A DNA stretch of 64,000 nt from UBA7446 sp049596455 (lineage in GTDB: Bacteria > Bacteroidota > Bacteroidia > Flavobacteriales > Flavobacteriaceae): assembly GCA_049596455.1 (NCBI GenBank), contig JBMYLP010000008.1, forward strand, positions 3,485 to 67,484. Reading direction: 5' to 3'. The position numbers were made by a program, and so were the translations under genes. The notes beneath the pieces were generated by a model. The model was not told the DNA's origin. It ran no database searches and saw nothing but the letters and a program-made list of their open reading frames with translations. Each line of letters opens with the position of its first letter. The first letter of the stretch is position 1. Shown here piece by piece: positions 44,928-53,996 of the stretch.

Positions 44928-45587
44928 ATGAAAACGATTGCTTCTGCCGTTGAGGCATATATTAAGTCAAAGCCATTTTTGATTAGTGCGCTCACACAAG
45001 GGATTATCAACCTGACTTCGTTGTCGCGTATTATGCAAGAAGATATTCAGGCACAAACCCAAAAACCCGTCCGCACGGGCGCGATTGTTATGGCACTCAA
45101 ACGTCTTTCTACGGACTTAGAGTTTCGTTACTCACACAAAATCATTAAAACACTCAGAAATATTGGTGACATTACCGTGCGCTCCGCATTGATAGATTAC
45201 AACTTTAAAGTGTCCGATACGTTGTTGGCGGCACAGGCAACATTGTTGTCTCAATTAAAGCTATCTAGTGAGAATTTTTACACCTCGTCTCGCGGTGTAA
45301 ATGAGTGTAATATTGTGGTTAGCAAACACCTTGCACCATTAGTTGACATGCATCTTGCTCAAGAGGAATGCTTGCGCAAAGAAGAAAATTTGTCTTCGAT
45401 TACACTTAAGTTACCCACCGAAAACGTTTCTATCCCAGGTATTTACTATTTCGTTTTTCAACGTCTTTCGTGGGAAGGAATCAATATTTATGAAGTGATT
45501 TCAACCTCAAATGAGTTTACCATTTTGGTAAATGATGAGCAAGTGGATAAGGCTTTTCGAGTGATAAAAGACCTTAAGCAGTTATAG
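44928..45587 (+). CDS. ACT-domain protein related to aspartokinase regulatory regions
   Basis: A 219-residue protein. Residues 1-75 form a helical N-terminus (IMQEDIQAQTQKPVRTGAIV), and residues 80-219 appear to be two ACT-like units ending IYEVISTSNEFTILVNDEQ, a pattern seen at the end of aspartate kinases. There is no kinase domain. It may be a free amino-acid-sensing regulator; an aspartate kinase gene lies about 4 kb away (49501). It overlaps the convergent mfd end by 14 nt. Confidence 0.7.
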   Translation: MKTIASAVEAYIKSKPFLISALTQGIINLTSLSRIMQEDIQAQTQKPVRTGAIVMALKRLSTDLEFRYSHKIIKTLRNIGDITVRSALIDYNFKVSDTLLAAQATLLSQLKLSSENFYTSSRGVNECNIVVSKHLAPLVDMHLAQEECLRKEENLSSITLKLPTENVSIPGIYYFVFQRLSWEGINIYEVISTSNEFTILVNDEQVDKAFRVIKDLKQL

Positions 45588-48500
45588 GTTTTTGAAGTTT
45601 TTGGAGCAGAATTATGGCGCTTTGAATGGATAAAACATCATTAATCACAATTACGAGTTTATGCCCTTCTTTGGTGTTTTTTTCTTTGAGTTGTGCCTTT
45701 CCTAACGTGCCCAATTTGCCCAACATAAATTGAAATGCATCTTCTTGATAAAACGAACTTTCAGGGTCAGCCAAGAAGGTACAAATACACTTCTGTTTTT
45801 TTAGAATGATTTTTTCAAAGCCTAATGACGCCCCCAACCACTTGAGGCGAACACTTTCAAAAAGTGCAATTGTGGGCTCGGGAAGCGCCCCAAATCTATC
45901 GATAAGCGAAGCCCCAAAAGCAGTTAATTCTTCTTCTGTTTTTAGGGTTGCAAGCTCCTGATATTGGGTTAAGCGTTCAGTAACATTATTGATATAATCG
46001 GTGGGAAAAAAGATTTCAAAATCGGTATCCAACACCAATTCTTTTACAGTTGGTTTTTGGTTGGGATAAAGTGCTTTGAATTCATTTTGTTGCAATTCCT
46101 CGATGGCATCTTTTAGAATTTTCTGATAAGTTTCAAAACCAATATCATTAATAAATCCACTTTGTTCGCCGCCCAACAAGTCGCCTGCGCCTCTAATTTC
46201 TAAATCTTTCATGGCTATTTGAAACCCAGAACCTAGTGCCGTGTACTGATTCACGGCTTCCATGCGCTTGCGGGCGTCATCGGTAAGTACCGAAAATGGT
46301 GGCGTAATAAAATAACAAAATGCTTTTTTGTTGCTGCGCCCCACACGACCTCGCATTTGGTGTAAATCGCTAAGCCCAAAATTATTGGCATTATTGATAA
46401 AAATGGTGTTGGCATTGGGAACATCAAGCCCACTTTCAATAATAGTGGTAGCCACCAATACGTCAAATGCGCCCTCAATAAACCCAAGCATCAGTTCCTC
46501 CAATTTATTTCCAGGAAGTTGTCCATGGGCAGTGGCAATTCGAGCATCGGGAATGAGGCGCTGCAGCATGCCTGAAACCTCTCCGATATTTTCTATACGA
46601 TTGTGTACAAAAAACACCTGACCTCCACGTTGCAGTTCATAAATTACAGCATCTCGGATTTGAGTTTCACTCCACGAAATCACCTGACTTTCAATGGGAT
46701 ATCGGTTTGGGGGAGGTGTATTAATGACCGACAAATCACGTGCCGCCATAAGACTAAACTGCAAGGTTCTTGGTATAGGTGTTGCGGTAAGGGTGAGTAC
46801 ATCAACGTGCTCTTTTAGGGAGCGTAATTTTTCCTTTACGTTCACCCCAAATTTCTGTTCTTCGTCCACAATGAGTAATCCCAAATCTTTGAATGAAACC
46901 GATTTTCCAACCAATTGATGCGTGCCTATCACAATATCAATTGCGCCGTTATCAATTCCTTCAAGCACCTCTTTTTTCTGTTTGGCTGTTCTAAATCGAT
47001 TGAGATAATCTACGGTAACGGGGAACTCCTTTAGTCGTTTTAGAAAAGTATTGTAGTGTTGAAACGCCAGTATGGTGGTTGGCACCAACACTGCCACTTG
47101 TTTGCCATTGTCCACTGCCTTAAAAGCCGCACGAATAGCAACCTCTGTTTTTCCAAAACCTACATCACCACAAACCAGTCTGTCCATGGGCTTTTGGTCT
47201 TCCATATCTTGCTTTACGGCTTCGGTTGCGGTGCGCTGATCGGGTGTGTCTTCAAACAAAAACGAGGCTTCTAACTCGTGTTGCAAATAGGTGTCTGGAC
47301 CACAAGCAAACCCTTTGTTTATACGCCGTTTGGCGTATACATTAATCAGATTAAAGGCAATTTCTTTAACCTTCTTTTTCGTCTTTTGTTTGATTTTTTT
47401 CCATGCGCCAGAACCAAGTTTATACACTTTTGGCACGGCGCCGTCTTTCCCGTTAAATTTTGAAATTTTGTGCAGCGAATGAATACTCACATACAAAATG
47501 TCTCTGTCGCCATAAAACAGCTTAATTGCCTCTTGTGTTTTGCCTTCCACGTCGATGCGCTGCAAACCGCCAAAGGTGCCAATTCCGTGATCGATGTGTG
47601 TAACGTAATCACCCACTTCAAGTTGCGCCAACGCCTTTAGTGAAATTGCCTGTTTTTTGGAATAGCCGTTTTTCAGCCTGAATTTATGATACCGTTCAAA
47701 AAGCTGATGGTCGGTGTAGCAAACGATATTTTCATCTTCATCTACAAACCCTTGATACAGCGGAGCTACCCAACAATGAAAGGTTGTTTGTGGAGCAAGC
47801 TCCTCAATGATTTGTGTAAGCCGCTCCTTTTGGGTTTCAGAGGCACAAAAAATATGATTTGTACGTTGCTGCTCAGTATTTTCTGTAAGGTGTTCTGCAA
47901 GCCAATCAAACTTACGCTTAAAGTGTGGTTGCGGTTGGCAAGAAAAGGCAAGTGAGTGGGTTTTTTTAGCGGATGAAAAATGCACTTGCGGTAAAGATTC
48001 TAATCCGCTTGTAAAGGTTTTTCCGTCAATGAATAACTCCTTTGGCGGTTGCCTTTTGATTTCGCCAGATAACTTTTCAAATTCCTTTTGGGCAAACTTA
48101 AAAAGCGCATCAAGTTCAGCGGTTACTATGGACTCATTTTGGACGCAAACAAGTGTGTTTTCGGATACAAACGAAAGCAACGATTGCCTAGTTTCTGTAT
48201 TTTCTTTTTGCTCTATGTTGGCAAGGATTTTTACCTGTTCATGCAGTTGTATGGAACGTTGACTGGTCACATCAAATGTGCGAATGGTATCTACTTCATC
48301 GCCAAAAAATTCAATACGAAACGGCTCATCATGACTAAACGAATGCACATCTAAAATCCCCCCACGAACTGCAAATTCACCTGGTTCAGCCACAAAATCT
48401 ACACGGTTAAACCCAAACTCAAAAAGTGTTTCGTTGACAAAATCAATGCTCAATTCATCTCCTTTATTGATGGAAAGTGTTTTGCGCTTTAATTCTTTGG

Positions 48501-48888
48501 GGGTGAGCACTTGTTCGAAAAGTGCTTCTGGATAGGTTACAACCAACTGCTTTGTGTGTTCTTTAAGTTTTTGAAGTGTTTCTGCGCGCAGCAATACGTT
48601 GGCATTATCGGTTTCTTCAATATTGTAGGGCCTGCGGTAGCTAGAAGGATAAAAGAGAGGTGGGTTTGGTAAAAGCACCTCCAAGTCGTTTAAAAAATAA
48701 GCGGCTTCTTCTTTGTTGTTGAGAACCCAAATGGTGGTATTGGAGTGTTGTTCAAAAAGCGATTTGACTAAAAAACTGTGTTTGGAGCCAATCAAACCCA
48801 AAGCAGTCACGCTGCCGTTGGCGCATACGCCCTCATAAACCGCACGGAATTGCGGATTGTTTTGGTACAAAACAGGAAGCTTGGTCAC
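45574..48888 (-). CDS. mfd: Transcription-repair coupling factor
   Basis: About 1104 residues. The N-terminal UvrB-like region is followed by the RNA-polymerase-interaction domain (LEVGDYVTHIDHGIGTFGGL), then a superfamily-2 translocase with Walker A GDVGFGKTEVAIRAAF, box II DEEQKFGV and motif VI QMRGRVGR. The TRCF C-terminal domain ends the protein. Mfd removes stalled RNA polymerase and recruits UvrA. I place the start at the GTG at 48888. The longer TTG-initiated frame (48912) would begin upstream of the -7 element TATTTTTG at 48902-48909, so it cannot be on that transcript. Confidence 0.95.
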   Translation of the reverse strand: MTKLPVLYQNNPQFRAVYEGVCANGSVTALGLIGSKHSFLVKSLFEQHSNTTIWVLNNKEEAAYFLNDLEVLLPNPPLFYPSSYRRPYNIEETDNANVLLRAETLQKLKEHTKQLVVTYPEALFEQVLTPKELKRKTLSINKGDELSIDFVNETLFEFGFNRVDFVAEPGEFAVRGGILDVHSFSHDEPFRIEFFGDEVDTIRTFDVTSQRSIQLHEQVKILANIEQKENTETRQSLLSFVSENTLVCVQNESIVTAELDALFKFAQKEFEKLSGEIKRQPPKELFIDGKTFTSGLESLPQVHFSSAKKTHSLAFSCQPQPHFKRKFDWLAEHLTENTEQQRTNHIFCASETQKERLTQIIEELAPQTTFHCWVAPLYQGFVDEDENIVCYTDHQLFERYHKFRLKNGYSKKQAISLKALAQLEVGDYVTHIDHGIGTFGGLQRIDVEGKTQEAIKLFYGDRDILYVSIHSLHKISKFNGKDGAVPKVYKLGSGAWKKIKQKTKKKVKEIAFNLINVYAKRRINKGFACGPDTYLQHELEASFLFEDTPDQRTATEAVKQDMEDQKPMDRLVCGDVGFGKTEVAIRAAFKAVDNGKQVAVLVPTTILAFQHYNTFLKRLKEFPVTVDYLNRFRTAKQKKEVLEGIDNGAIDIVIGTHQLVGKSVSFKDLGLLIVDEEQKFGVNVKEKLRSLKEHVDVLTLTATPIPRTLQFSLMAARDLSVINTPPPNRYPIESQVISWSETQIRDAVIYELQRGGQVFFVHNRIENIGEVSGMLQRLIPDARIATAHGQLPGNKLEELMLGFIEGAFDVLVATTIIESGLDVPNANTIFINNANNFGLSDLHQMRGRVGRSNKKAFCYFITPPFSVLTDDARKRMEAVNQYTALGSGFQIAMKDLEIRGAGDLLGGEQSGFINDIGFETYQKILKDAIEELQQNEFKALYPNQKPTVKELVLDTDFEIFFPTDYINNVTERLTQYQELATLKTEEELTAFGASLIDRFGALPEPTIALFESVRLKWLGASLGFEKIILKKQKCICTFLADPESSFYQEDAFQFMLGKLGTLGKAQLKEKNTKEGHKLVIVINDVLSIQSAIILLQKLQKPITA

Positions 48889-48901
48889 GCCTACTTTTTG
48901 A

Positions 48902-48909
48902 CAAAAATA
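48902..48909 (-). promoter_or_regulatory. -7 element (TATTTTTG) of mfd
   Basis: Matches TAnnTTTG on the minus strand, 13 nt before the GTG start at 48888. It is the basis for the chosen mfd start. Confidence 0.5.
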
Positions 48910-49005
48910 CAAAGTCCAAAGCCTATGAAATGCCTATGCGTTATTTTTTAAACAAATTCGTTGTCTACTGTGAGGTTAAAATGGGTCAATTCACGTAAGA
49001 GTTAT

Positions 49006-49013
49006 TACATTTG
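49006..49013 (+). promoter_or_regulatory. -7 element (TACATTTG) of the GNAT-aspartokinase pair
   Basis: Exact TAnnTTTG, 6 nt before the ATG at 49020. A leaderless or near-leaderless mRNA is predicted. Confidence 0.5.
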
Positions 49014-49019
49014 CCCCCT

Positions 49020-49514
49020 ATGAAAAAAGTGCATATTCGCGAAGCTAATGCTACAGATGCAGCAGGTATTCTTTCCTTAATTCAGGAATTGGCGGATTTT
49101 GAGCGAGCACCCGATGCCGTTGCCGTTACAGAATCGGAGCTTATTCGAGATGGATTTGGCGAAAATCCACAATTCAAATGCTTTGTGGCAACTTTAGACC
49201 AGCATATTGTTGGCATTGCACTCTTTCATCCCTGTTATTCAACTTGGAAAGGGAGGTCGTGGCATTTGGAAGATTTGATAGTAACCGAGTCGCATCGAGG
49301 AAAGGGAATAGGTTTTGCGTTACTCCAAAAATTTATTTCATTTGCCCATGCTTCTGGAGTTCGACGTATTCAGTGGGCGGTATTAGATTGGAACACCCCT
49401 GCCATAGATTTTTATGAAAAACACGGTGCAACCGTTTTTTCAGATTGGAAAATTACCCAAATGACGCAAGGGGCGATACAAGAATTTATAGCAAAACATC
49501 ATGCGAGTATTTAA
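49020..49514 (+). CDS. GNAT family N-acetyltransferase
   Basis: I use the ATG at 49020 (164 residues), since the TTG at 49011 lies within the -7 element. GNAT fold with the acetyl-CoA loop ESHRGKGIGFALL (about residues 87-99, R-x-x-G-x-G) and a C-terminal WNTPAIDFYEKHGA typical of diamine/aminoalkylphosphonate-type acetyltransferases. Substrate unknown. It overlaps the aspartate kinase start by 14 nt, so they are co-translated. Confidence 0.88.
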   Translation: MKKVHIREANATDAAGILSLIQELADFERAPDAVAVTESELIRDGFGENPQFKCFVATLDQHIVGIALFHPCYSTWKGRSWHLEDLIVTESHRGKGIGFALLQKFISFAHASGVRRIQWAVLDWNTPAIDFYEKHGATVFSDWKITQMTQGAIQEFIAKHHASI

Positions 49515-50751
49515 GTTTGGAGGTGCTTCTGTAAAAGATGCAGAAGGGGTTAAAAATGTGGTAAACGTATTGACCGAAACCGGTCATGAAAACACAGTGG
49601 TTGTTGTTTCAGCTATGGGTAAAACTACCAATGCGCTGGAAGGTGTTGTTGACGCATATTTTAAACAACCCGAAGCATACAAAAGTGCATTACAAGAGGT
49701 TGAGGCTTTTCATCAAAACATTATTGATGCGCTTTTTGAAGCATCCAACACACCCGTTAGCAAGCGCGTCAAAAATCTTTTTGAACAATGTCACACTTTT
49801 TTAGCAAATAATCGTTCACCTCACGAGGCTTTTGTTTACGACCAAGTTGTGAGTTTTGGCGAGTTGGTTTCAACATCCATTATCTGTGCCTACCTAAATC
49901 ACATTGGCATGCCAGCCGAATGGGTTGATGCTAGAGCCTGTATTAAAACAGATAATTTTTACCGTAGCGCACACTTAGATTGGGAGCATACACAAATGGC
50001 GATTCAGAATCAAGTACAAGGTAGTGTACTAAAAATCACACAAGGTTTTATTGGTTCTGATGAAAACAATTTTACAACTACTTTGGGCAGAGAAGGGTCG
50101 GATTATTCAGCGGCTATTTTTGCCTATTGTTTGGGTGCTACAGATGTTACCATTTGGAAAGATGTGCCAGGTGTGCTCAATGCCGATCCGAGAGTTTTTG
50201 ATAAAACTCAACTGTTGCATCACATTTCATATCAAGAGGCTATTGAGTTGGCATTTTACGGCGCCTCTGTGATTCACCCAAAAACCTTACAGCCACTTCA
50301 ACGCAAAGAAATTCCATTGTTTGTGAAGTCGTTTTTAAATCCAACAGAAAATGGAACACAAGTAGGCAAAGGCGTTCGTATGCACCCAGAAGTTCCCTGC
50401 TACATTGTGAAAAAAGGACTTTCCTTGTTGCGCCTTTCAACACGTGATTTTTCTTTTGTTGTTGAAGATAACATCAGCGATATTTTTAGGTTGCTACACG
50501 AACATAAAATGTCGGTGGATTTGATTCAAAACTCTGCCATTAGTTTTTCGGTATGCGTAAACGACAAATACCATAATATGGAAACGCTGTTGCACACCTT
50601 GCGCGCACGATTTGACGTGCAACACACCAAAGATGTGTCACTTTACACAATTCGTCATTTTGAAGAAGATTCTGCGGCTGCGCTTCTAAAATCCCACGAA
50701 TTGGTACTAGAGCAACGCACCGAAACCACCCTTCAGTTGGTAATGAAATAG
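49501..50751 (+). CDS. lysC: Aspartate kinase (monofunctional)
   Basis: A 416-residue amino-acid kinase. The N-terminal VFKFGGASVKDAEGV binds ATP phosphate, VVVSAMGKTTNAL follows, TTLGREGSDYSAAIFA (about residues 190-205) is the ATP/aspartate site, and a C-terminal ACT region follows from about residue 305. It makes aspartyl phosphate for the lysine, threonine and methionine pathways. Only one clear ACT-like region is seen; the separate ACT protein at 44928 could add regulation, but that is speculation. Confidence 0.92.
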   Translation: MRVFKFGGASVKDAEGVKNVVNVLTETGHENTVVVVSAMGKTTNALEGVVDAYFKQPEAYKSALQEVEAFHQNIIDALFEASNTPVSKRVKNLFEQCHTFLANNRSPHEAFVYDQVVSFGELVSTSIICAYLNHIGMPAEWVDARACIKTDNFYRSAHLDWEHTQMAIQNQVQGSVLKITQGFIGSDENNFTTTLGREGSDYSAAIFAYCLGATDVTIWKDVPGVLNADPRVFDKTQLLHHISYQEAIELAFYGASVIHPKTLQPLQRKEIPLFVKSFLNPTENGTQVGKGVRMHPEVPCYIVKKGLSLLRLSTRDFSFVVEDNISDIFRLLHEHKMSVDLIQNSAISFSVCVNDKYHNMETLLHTLRARFDVQHTKDVSLYTIRHFEEDSAAALLKSHELVLEQRTETTLQLVMK

Positions 50752-50776
50752 CTATATTTACAAACAAACTACCCAA

Positions 50777-52585
50777 ATGCCTCTGGTATATTCTACCGAT
50801 ATAGCTTCTGTACTTGGTCTTGCTAAAACAGGTGTTTTTGGTCGTGCTGTGGGTCGTTTTGTATTGTGGCTGCTTAGCCTAGATGAAATAAATGCCATTT
50901 ATGATCGAAGTGTAGCAAGTGGTGATGAAACCCAATTTTTAGAAGCGCTTTTATACCATCTTAAAATCAGATACCACATTAGCCCAACAGAGCTAAAACG
51001 CATTCCTCAAAAAGGTCCAGTCGTATTGGTTTCAAATCATCCGCTGGGTGGTATAGACGGCATTATTTTGATGCATTTTTTGGAAAAAATACGTCCCGAC
51101 ATGAAGCTGATGGCAAACTTTTTATTGGAACGCGCAGTGCCTTTAAAAAAATGGATTATTCCCGTGAATCCATTTGATGAAAAACAATCTGATAAGTCTA
51201 GCATAGGAGGTTTTCGAAAAGTGCTTCGTCACCTTGAAGATGATGGCCTTTTTGCTGTTTTTCCTTCAGGGGAGGTTGCCTCCAAACTCAAAAAACAAGT
51301 TCCCATTGACCCTGTTTGGAATGAAGCTACCATGCGTTTGATTCAACGTGCAAAGGTGCCTGTGGTACCCATTTATTTTCATGCACGAAACAGTCCACTT
51401 TTTTATCGACTGGCAAAAATTCATGGACTGCTGCGCACTGCAAGACTACCTGCCGAATTGCTCACGCAACGACATCGAACCATTGATGTTCGTGTAGGGA
51501 AACCTATTTCTGTTAAAGACCAAAGTAATCACAAATCGACAACGGATTATACGGCCTTTTTACGTCGAAAAGCATACATGCTGTCCAATAGTTTTGAGCG
51601 AAAGCCCATATTGGAACGCGTGCCTCGACCGCTGCGCAGAAGAAGCCAAAAAGTAGCCCCCATTGCACCACCAGTTCCACTATCTTTATTAGAAAAGGAA
51701 ATTGCATTACTTCAAGAACAAAACAAATCACTTCTTATATCAAAAGACTATGAGCTTTTTTTGGCGCCTGCGTTGGAAATTCCAAATACGCTTATTGAAA
51801 TTGGAAGACAGCGCGAAATTGCCTTTCGGGCGGTAGGAGAGGGAACCAACAAACCCCTTGACCTCGATCATTTTGATCAAGATTATTTGCACCTTTTTTT
51901 ATGGGATCATAATGCCAAAAGTCTGGTTGGTGCCTACCGCTTAGGTTTGGGAAGAGAACTCATGAACAAACGTGGAATGTCTGGATTCTATCTTGCAGAG
52001 CTGTTCAAGTTTGAAGCTGAAATACACTACATGCTCAATAATTCCATTGAGCTTGGAAGGGCATTTGTAGCACAGCAGTATCAGCAGCGCCCTATGCCGC
52101 TTTTTTTACTTTGGAAAGGTATTATTCACGCCACTTTGCGCTACCCAGAATACGACTATCTTATGGGAAGTGTGAGCATCAGTAATCAATTTTCGAAGTT
52201 CACAAAGTCGCTGATGATTGAGTTTATGCGATCGCACTATTACGACCCATTTTTGGCGCAATACATTACACCCAAAAAAGAATTTAAAGTCAAATTAAAC
52301 GACGCAGATAAGGAGTTTGTTTTTGATGAAACCTCAGCCGATTTAAACAAATTTGACAAACTTATTGAGGAGGTTGAGCCAGGCGCATTACGCTTGCCTG
52401 TATTGATTAAAAAGTACATCAAGCAGAACGCACGCGTGGTGTCTTTTAACGTAGACCCGCTATTTAACAACGCTATTGACGGACTGATGTATATTAAAGT
52501 GAAAGATATTCCTTCAAGTACTGTTCAGCCGGTTTTGGAAGAATTTCAAGCTTCTTTGGAAGCAAAAACTCACTCAAGTAAATAA
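50777..52585 (+). CDS. Bifunctional acyltransferase, OlsF-like (PlsC-type plus GNAT-type)
   Basis: A 602-residue two-domain protein. The N-terminal half is a lysophospholipid acyltransferase with VLVSNHPLGGIDG (NHxxxxD, about residues 84-96) and FPSGEVAS (about 160-167). The C-terminal half (about 330-560) is a GNAT/hemolysin-like acyltransferase (YRLGLGRELMNKRG, ELGRAFVAQQYQQRP). This arrangement matches OlsF, which makes ornithine lipids by N-acylation (C-terminal part) followed by O-acylation (N-terminal part) and is known in Bacteroidota. A role in another aminolipid is also possible. Its 3' end overlaps the arsenate reductase gene by 16 nt (convergent). Confidence 0.8.
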   Translation: MPLVYSTDIASVLGLAKTGVFGRAVGRFVLWLLSLDEINAIYDRSVASGDETQFLEALLYHLKIRYHISPTELKRIPQKGPVVLVSNHPLGGIDGIILMHFLEKIRPDMKLMANFLLERAVPLKKWIIPVNPFDEKQSDKSSIGGFRKVLRHLEDDGLFAVFPSGEVASKLKKQVPIDPVWNEATMRLIQRAKVPVVPIYFHARNSPLFYRLAKIHGLLRTARLPAELLTQRHRTIDVRVGKPISVKDQSNHKSTTDYTAFLRRKAYMLSNSFERKPILERVPRPLRRRSQKVAPIAPPVPLSLLEKEIALLQEQNKSLLISKDYELFLAPALEIPNTLIEIGRQREIAFRAVGEGTNKPLDLDHFDQDYLHLFLWDHNAKSLVGAYRLGLGRELMNKRGMSGFYLAELFKFEAEIHYMLNNSIELGRAFVAQQYQQRPMPLFLLWKGIIHATLRYPEYDYLMGSVSISNQFSKFTKSLMIEFMRSHYYDPFLAQYITPKKEFKVKLNDADKEFVFDETSADLNKFDKLIEEVEPGALRLPVLIKKYIKQNARVVSFNVDPLFNNAIDGLMYIKVKDIPSSTVQPVLEEFQASLEAKTHSSK

Positions 52586-52995
52586 GTCTTCACAAAGGTT
52601 TTGCAATACGCCTTGATTTCGTCGCGTGTAGCGGCAAAAGCTTTATGGATTTCGTTTTCGTCTTCAGACGTTAATTTTGATGGATCGCTGAAATTTTGGT
52701 GCCAACGCTGAGCTTTATTGCTAGGGATGTAAGGGCAGTTTTCCTGTGCGTGGTCGCAAACTGTAATAATGTGATCAAATTCGATATCCATATATTCATC
52801 TACGTGATTTGATGTATGGTCACTTATATCAATTCCTGCCTCTTGCATGATATTCACCGCACGTTTATTTAGCCCGTGAGTTTCGATTCCGGCACTGTAA
52901 ACAGTCACCTTTTTTCCGCCATAAAAATCCATAAATCCATGCGCCATTTGACTGCGACATGAATTACCTGTACAAAGAATTAAAATATTTTTCAT
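52570..52995 (-). CDS. arsC: Thioredoxin-coupled arsenate reductase (LMW-PTP family)
   Basis: A 141-residue low-molecular-weight phosphatase fold. The N-terminal CTGNSCRS (residues 8-15) is the CX5R phosphate loop. TVCDHAQENCPY supplies two more cysteines spaced like the redox pair of Staphylococcus/Bacillus-type ArsC, so the three-cysteine relay for arsenate to arsenite reduction is complete. No ArsR or arsenite exporter gene is adjacent. It could alternatively be a general LMW phosphatase. Confidence 0.87.
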   Translation of the reverse strand: MKNILILCTGNSCRSQMAHGFMDFYGGKKVTVYSAGIETHGLNKRAVNIMQEAGIDISDHTSNHVDEYMDIEFDHIITVCDHAQENCPYIPSNKAQRWHQNFSDPSKLTSEDENEIHKAFAATRDEIKAYCKTFVKTYLLE

Positions 52996-53047
52996 GAAAA
53001 CGAATTAACAACCTATTTAAATCCTCAATGTTTTTTTTCTGTTAAGA

Positions 53048-53995
53048 TTACTTTAAATACCCTTCGTTGTGAAGCTGTTTTATTTTATTAAGAATTACCT
53101 CACTAAGTTGTATCTGACTTTGAACCGTCCAACCAGCAACGTGAGGTGTCAATACCACATTATGCTGCTGAGACAAATAGTCCCATGCATCCGATGTGGA
53201 TAATGCAGCGTCAAATGCAGTTGTTTCCATTTCGAGCACATCCAAACAAGCCCCTTTAATTGTTCCATTTTTTAACCCGATTACTACATCTGATAAAACA
53301 ACTTGGTTCCCCCTAGCCGTATTGATAAGCCAAAAGGGTTTCTTCATTTTGGAAATAAAAGCCGCATCAACATACCCTTGAGTCGTGTTGTCAAGGGGCA
53401 AATGTAAACTCACTACATCTGCTTTTTCTTGTAGCGTTTCTAAAGAATCTTGTTTCGCAAATGCATCGCTGATGTTTGGAAGAATGTCATGACAAATTAC
53501 CTTAACGTCAAATCCAGAAAGTTTTTTGGCAAATTGTTTTCCTGTGTGTCCGTAGCCAATAATTCCAATCGTTTTGCCATAGAGCGCCTCTCCGCGATTG
53601 GCTTCTCGTTGCCAAATGCCTTTGCGTACTTCGGCATCAGCCTTTGGAATCTTGTTAAACAAACTCAACAGCATGCCCAATGCATGTTCACCCACAGCAG
53701 GGCTGTTGCCTTCTGGAGCAGCCAGTACGGCAATACCCAACTTTTTAGCAGCTTTCACATCGATATTTTCCAACCCAGAGCCCACACGCGCAATAAACCG
53801 AAGGTTTTTTGCCTTGTTCAAAAAATGGCTATCAATGGGAAATCGGCTTCGGATAACAAGTCCGTGAAACATGTGGATATCTTCCTCAATTTTCTCTTTA
53901 GATGCTTTAGTATTGATGGTATTTTCAAACCCCAAATTATCTAGACCTTCCACGAGACTTGGGTGGTTTGTGTCAACATGCAAAATCCGTATCAT
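53048..53995 (-). CDS. D-2-hydroxyacid dehydrogenase (SerA-like)
   Basis: A 315-residue NAD-dependent dehydrogenase with the N-terminal substrate domain (GLVIRSRFPID, VGSGLENID), nucleotide-binding GKTIGIIGYGHTGKQFAKKL (about residues 140-158), the catalytic-Arg segment LINTARGNQVV and a C-terminal active-site His in VVLTPHVAGWT. It resembles 3-phosphoglycerate dehydrogenase without the ACT domain, so it may start serine synthesis or act on another 2-hydroxyacid. It lies just downstream of mgtE (1-nt gap) on the same strand. Confidence 0.88.
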   Translation of the reverse strand: MIRILHVDTNHPSLVEGLDNLGFENTINTKASKEKIEEDIHMFHGLVIRSRFPIDSHFLNKAKNLRFIARVGSGLENIDVKAAKKLGIAVLAAPEGNSPAVGEHALGMLLSLFNKIPKADAEVRKGIWQREANRGEALYGKTIGIIGYGHTGKQFAKKLSGFDVKVICHDILPNISDAFAKQDSLETLQEKADVVSLHLPLDNTTQGYVDAAFISKMKKPFWLINTARGNQVVLSDVVIGLKNGTIKGACLDVLEMETTAFDAALSTSDAWDYLSQQHNVVLTPHVAGWTVQSQIQLSEVILNKIKQLHNEGYLK

Positions 53996-53996
53996 G

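Noticed and set aside
48889..48912. TTG start of mfd at 48912
   Set aside because: The -7 element lies at 48902-48909, so a start there would precede its own transcript. GTG at 48888 is preferred.
49011..49019. TTG starts for GNAT (49011), CBS protein (40970), the small lipoprotein (39640) and GH149 (27957)
   Set aside because: Each is followed within a few codons by an in-frame ATG with a better context. For GNAT the TTG falls inside the -7 element.
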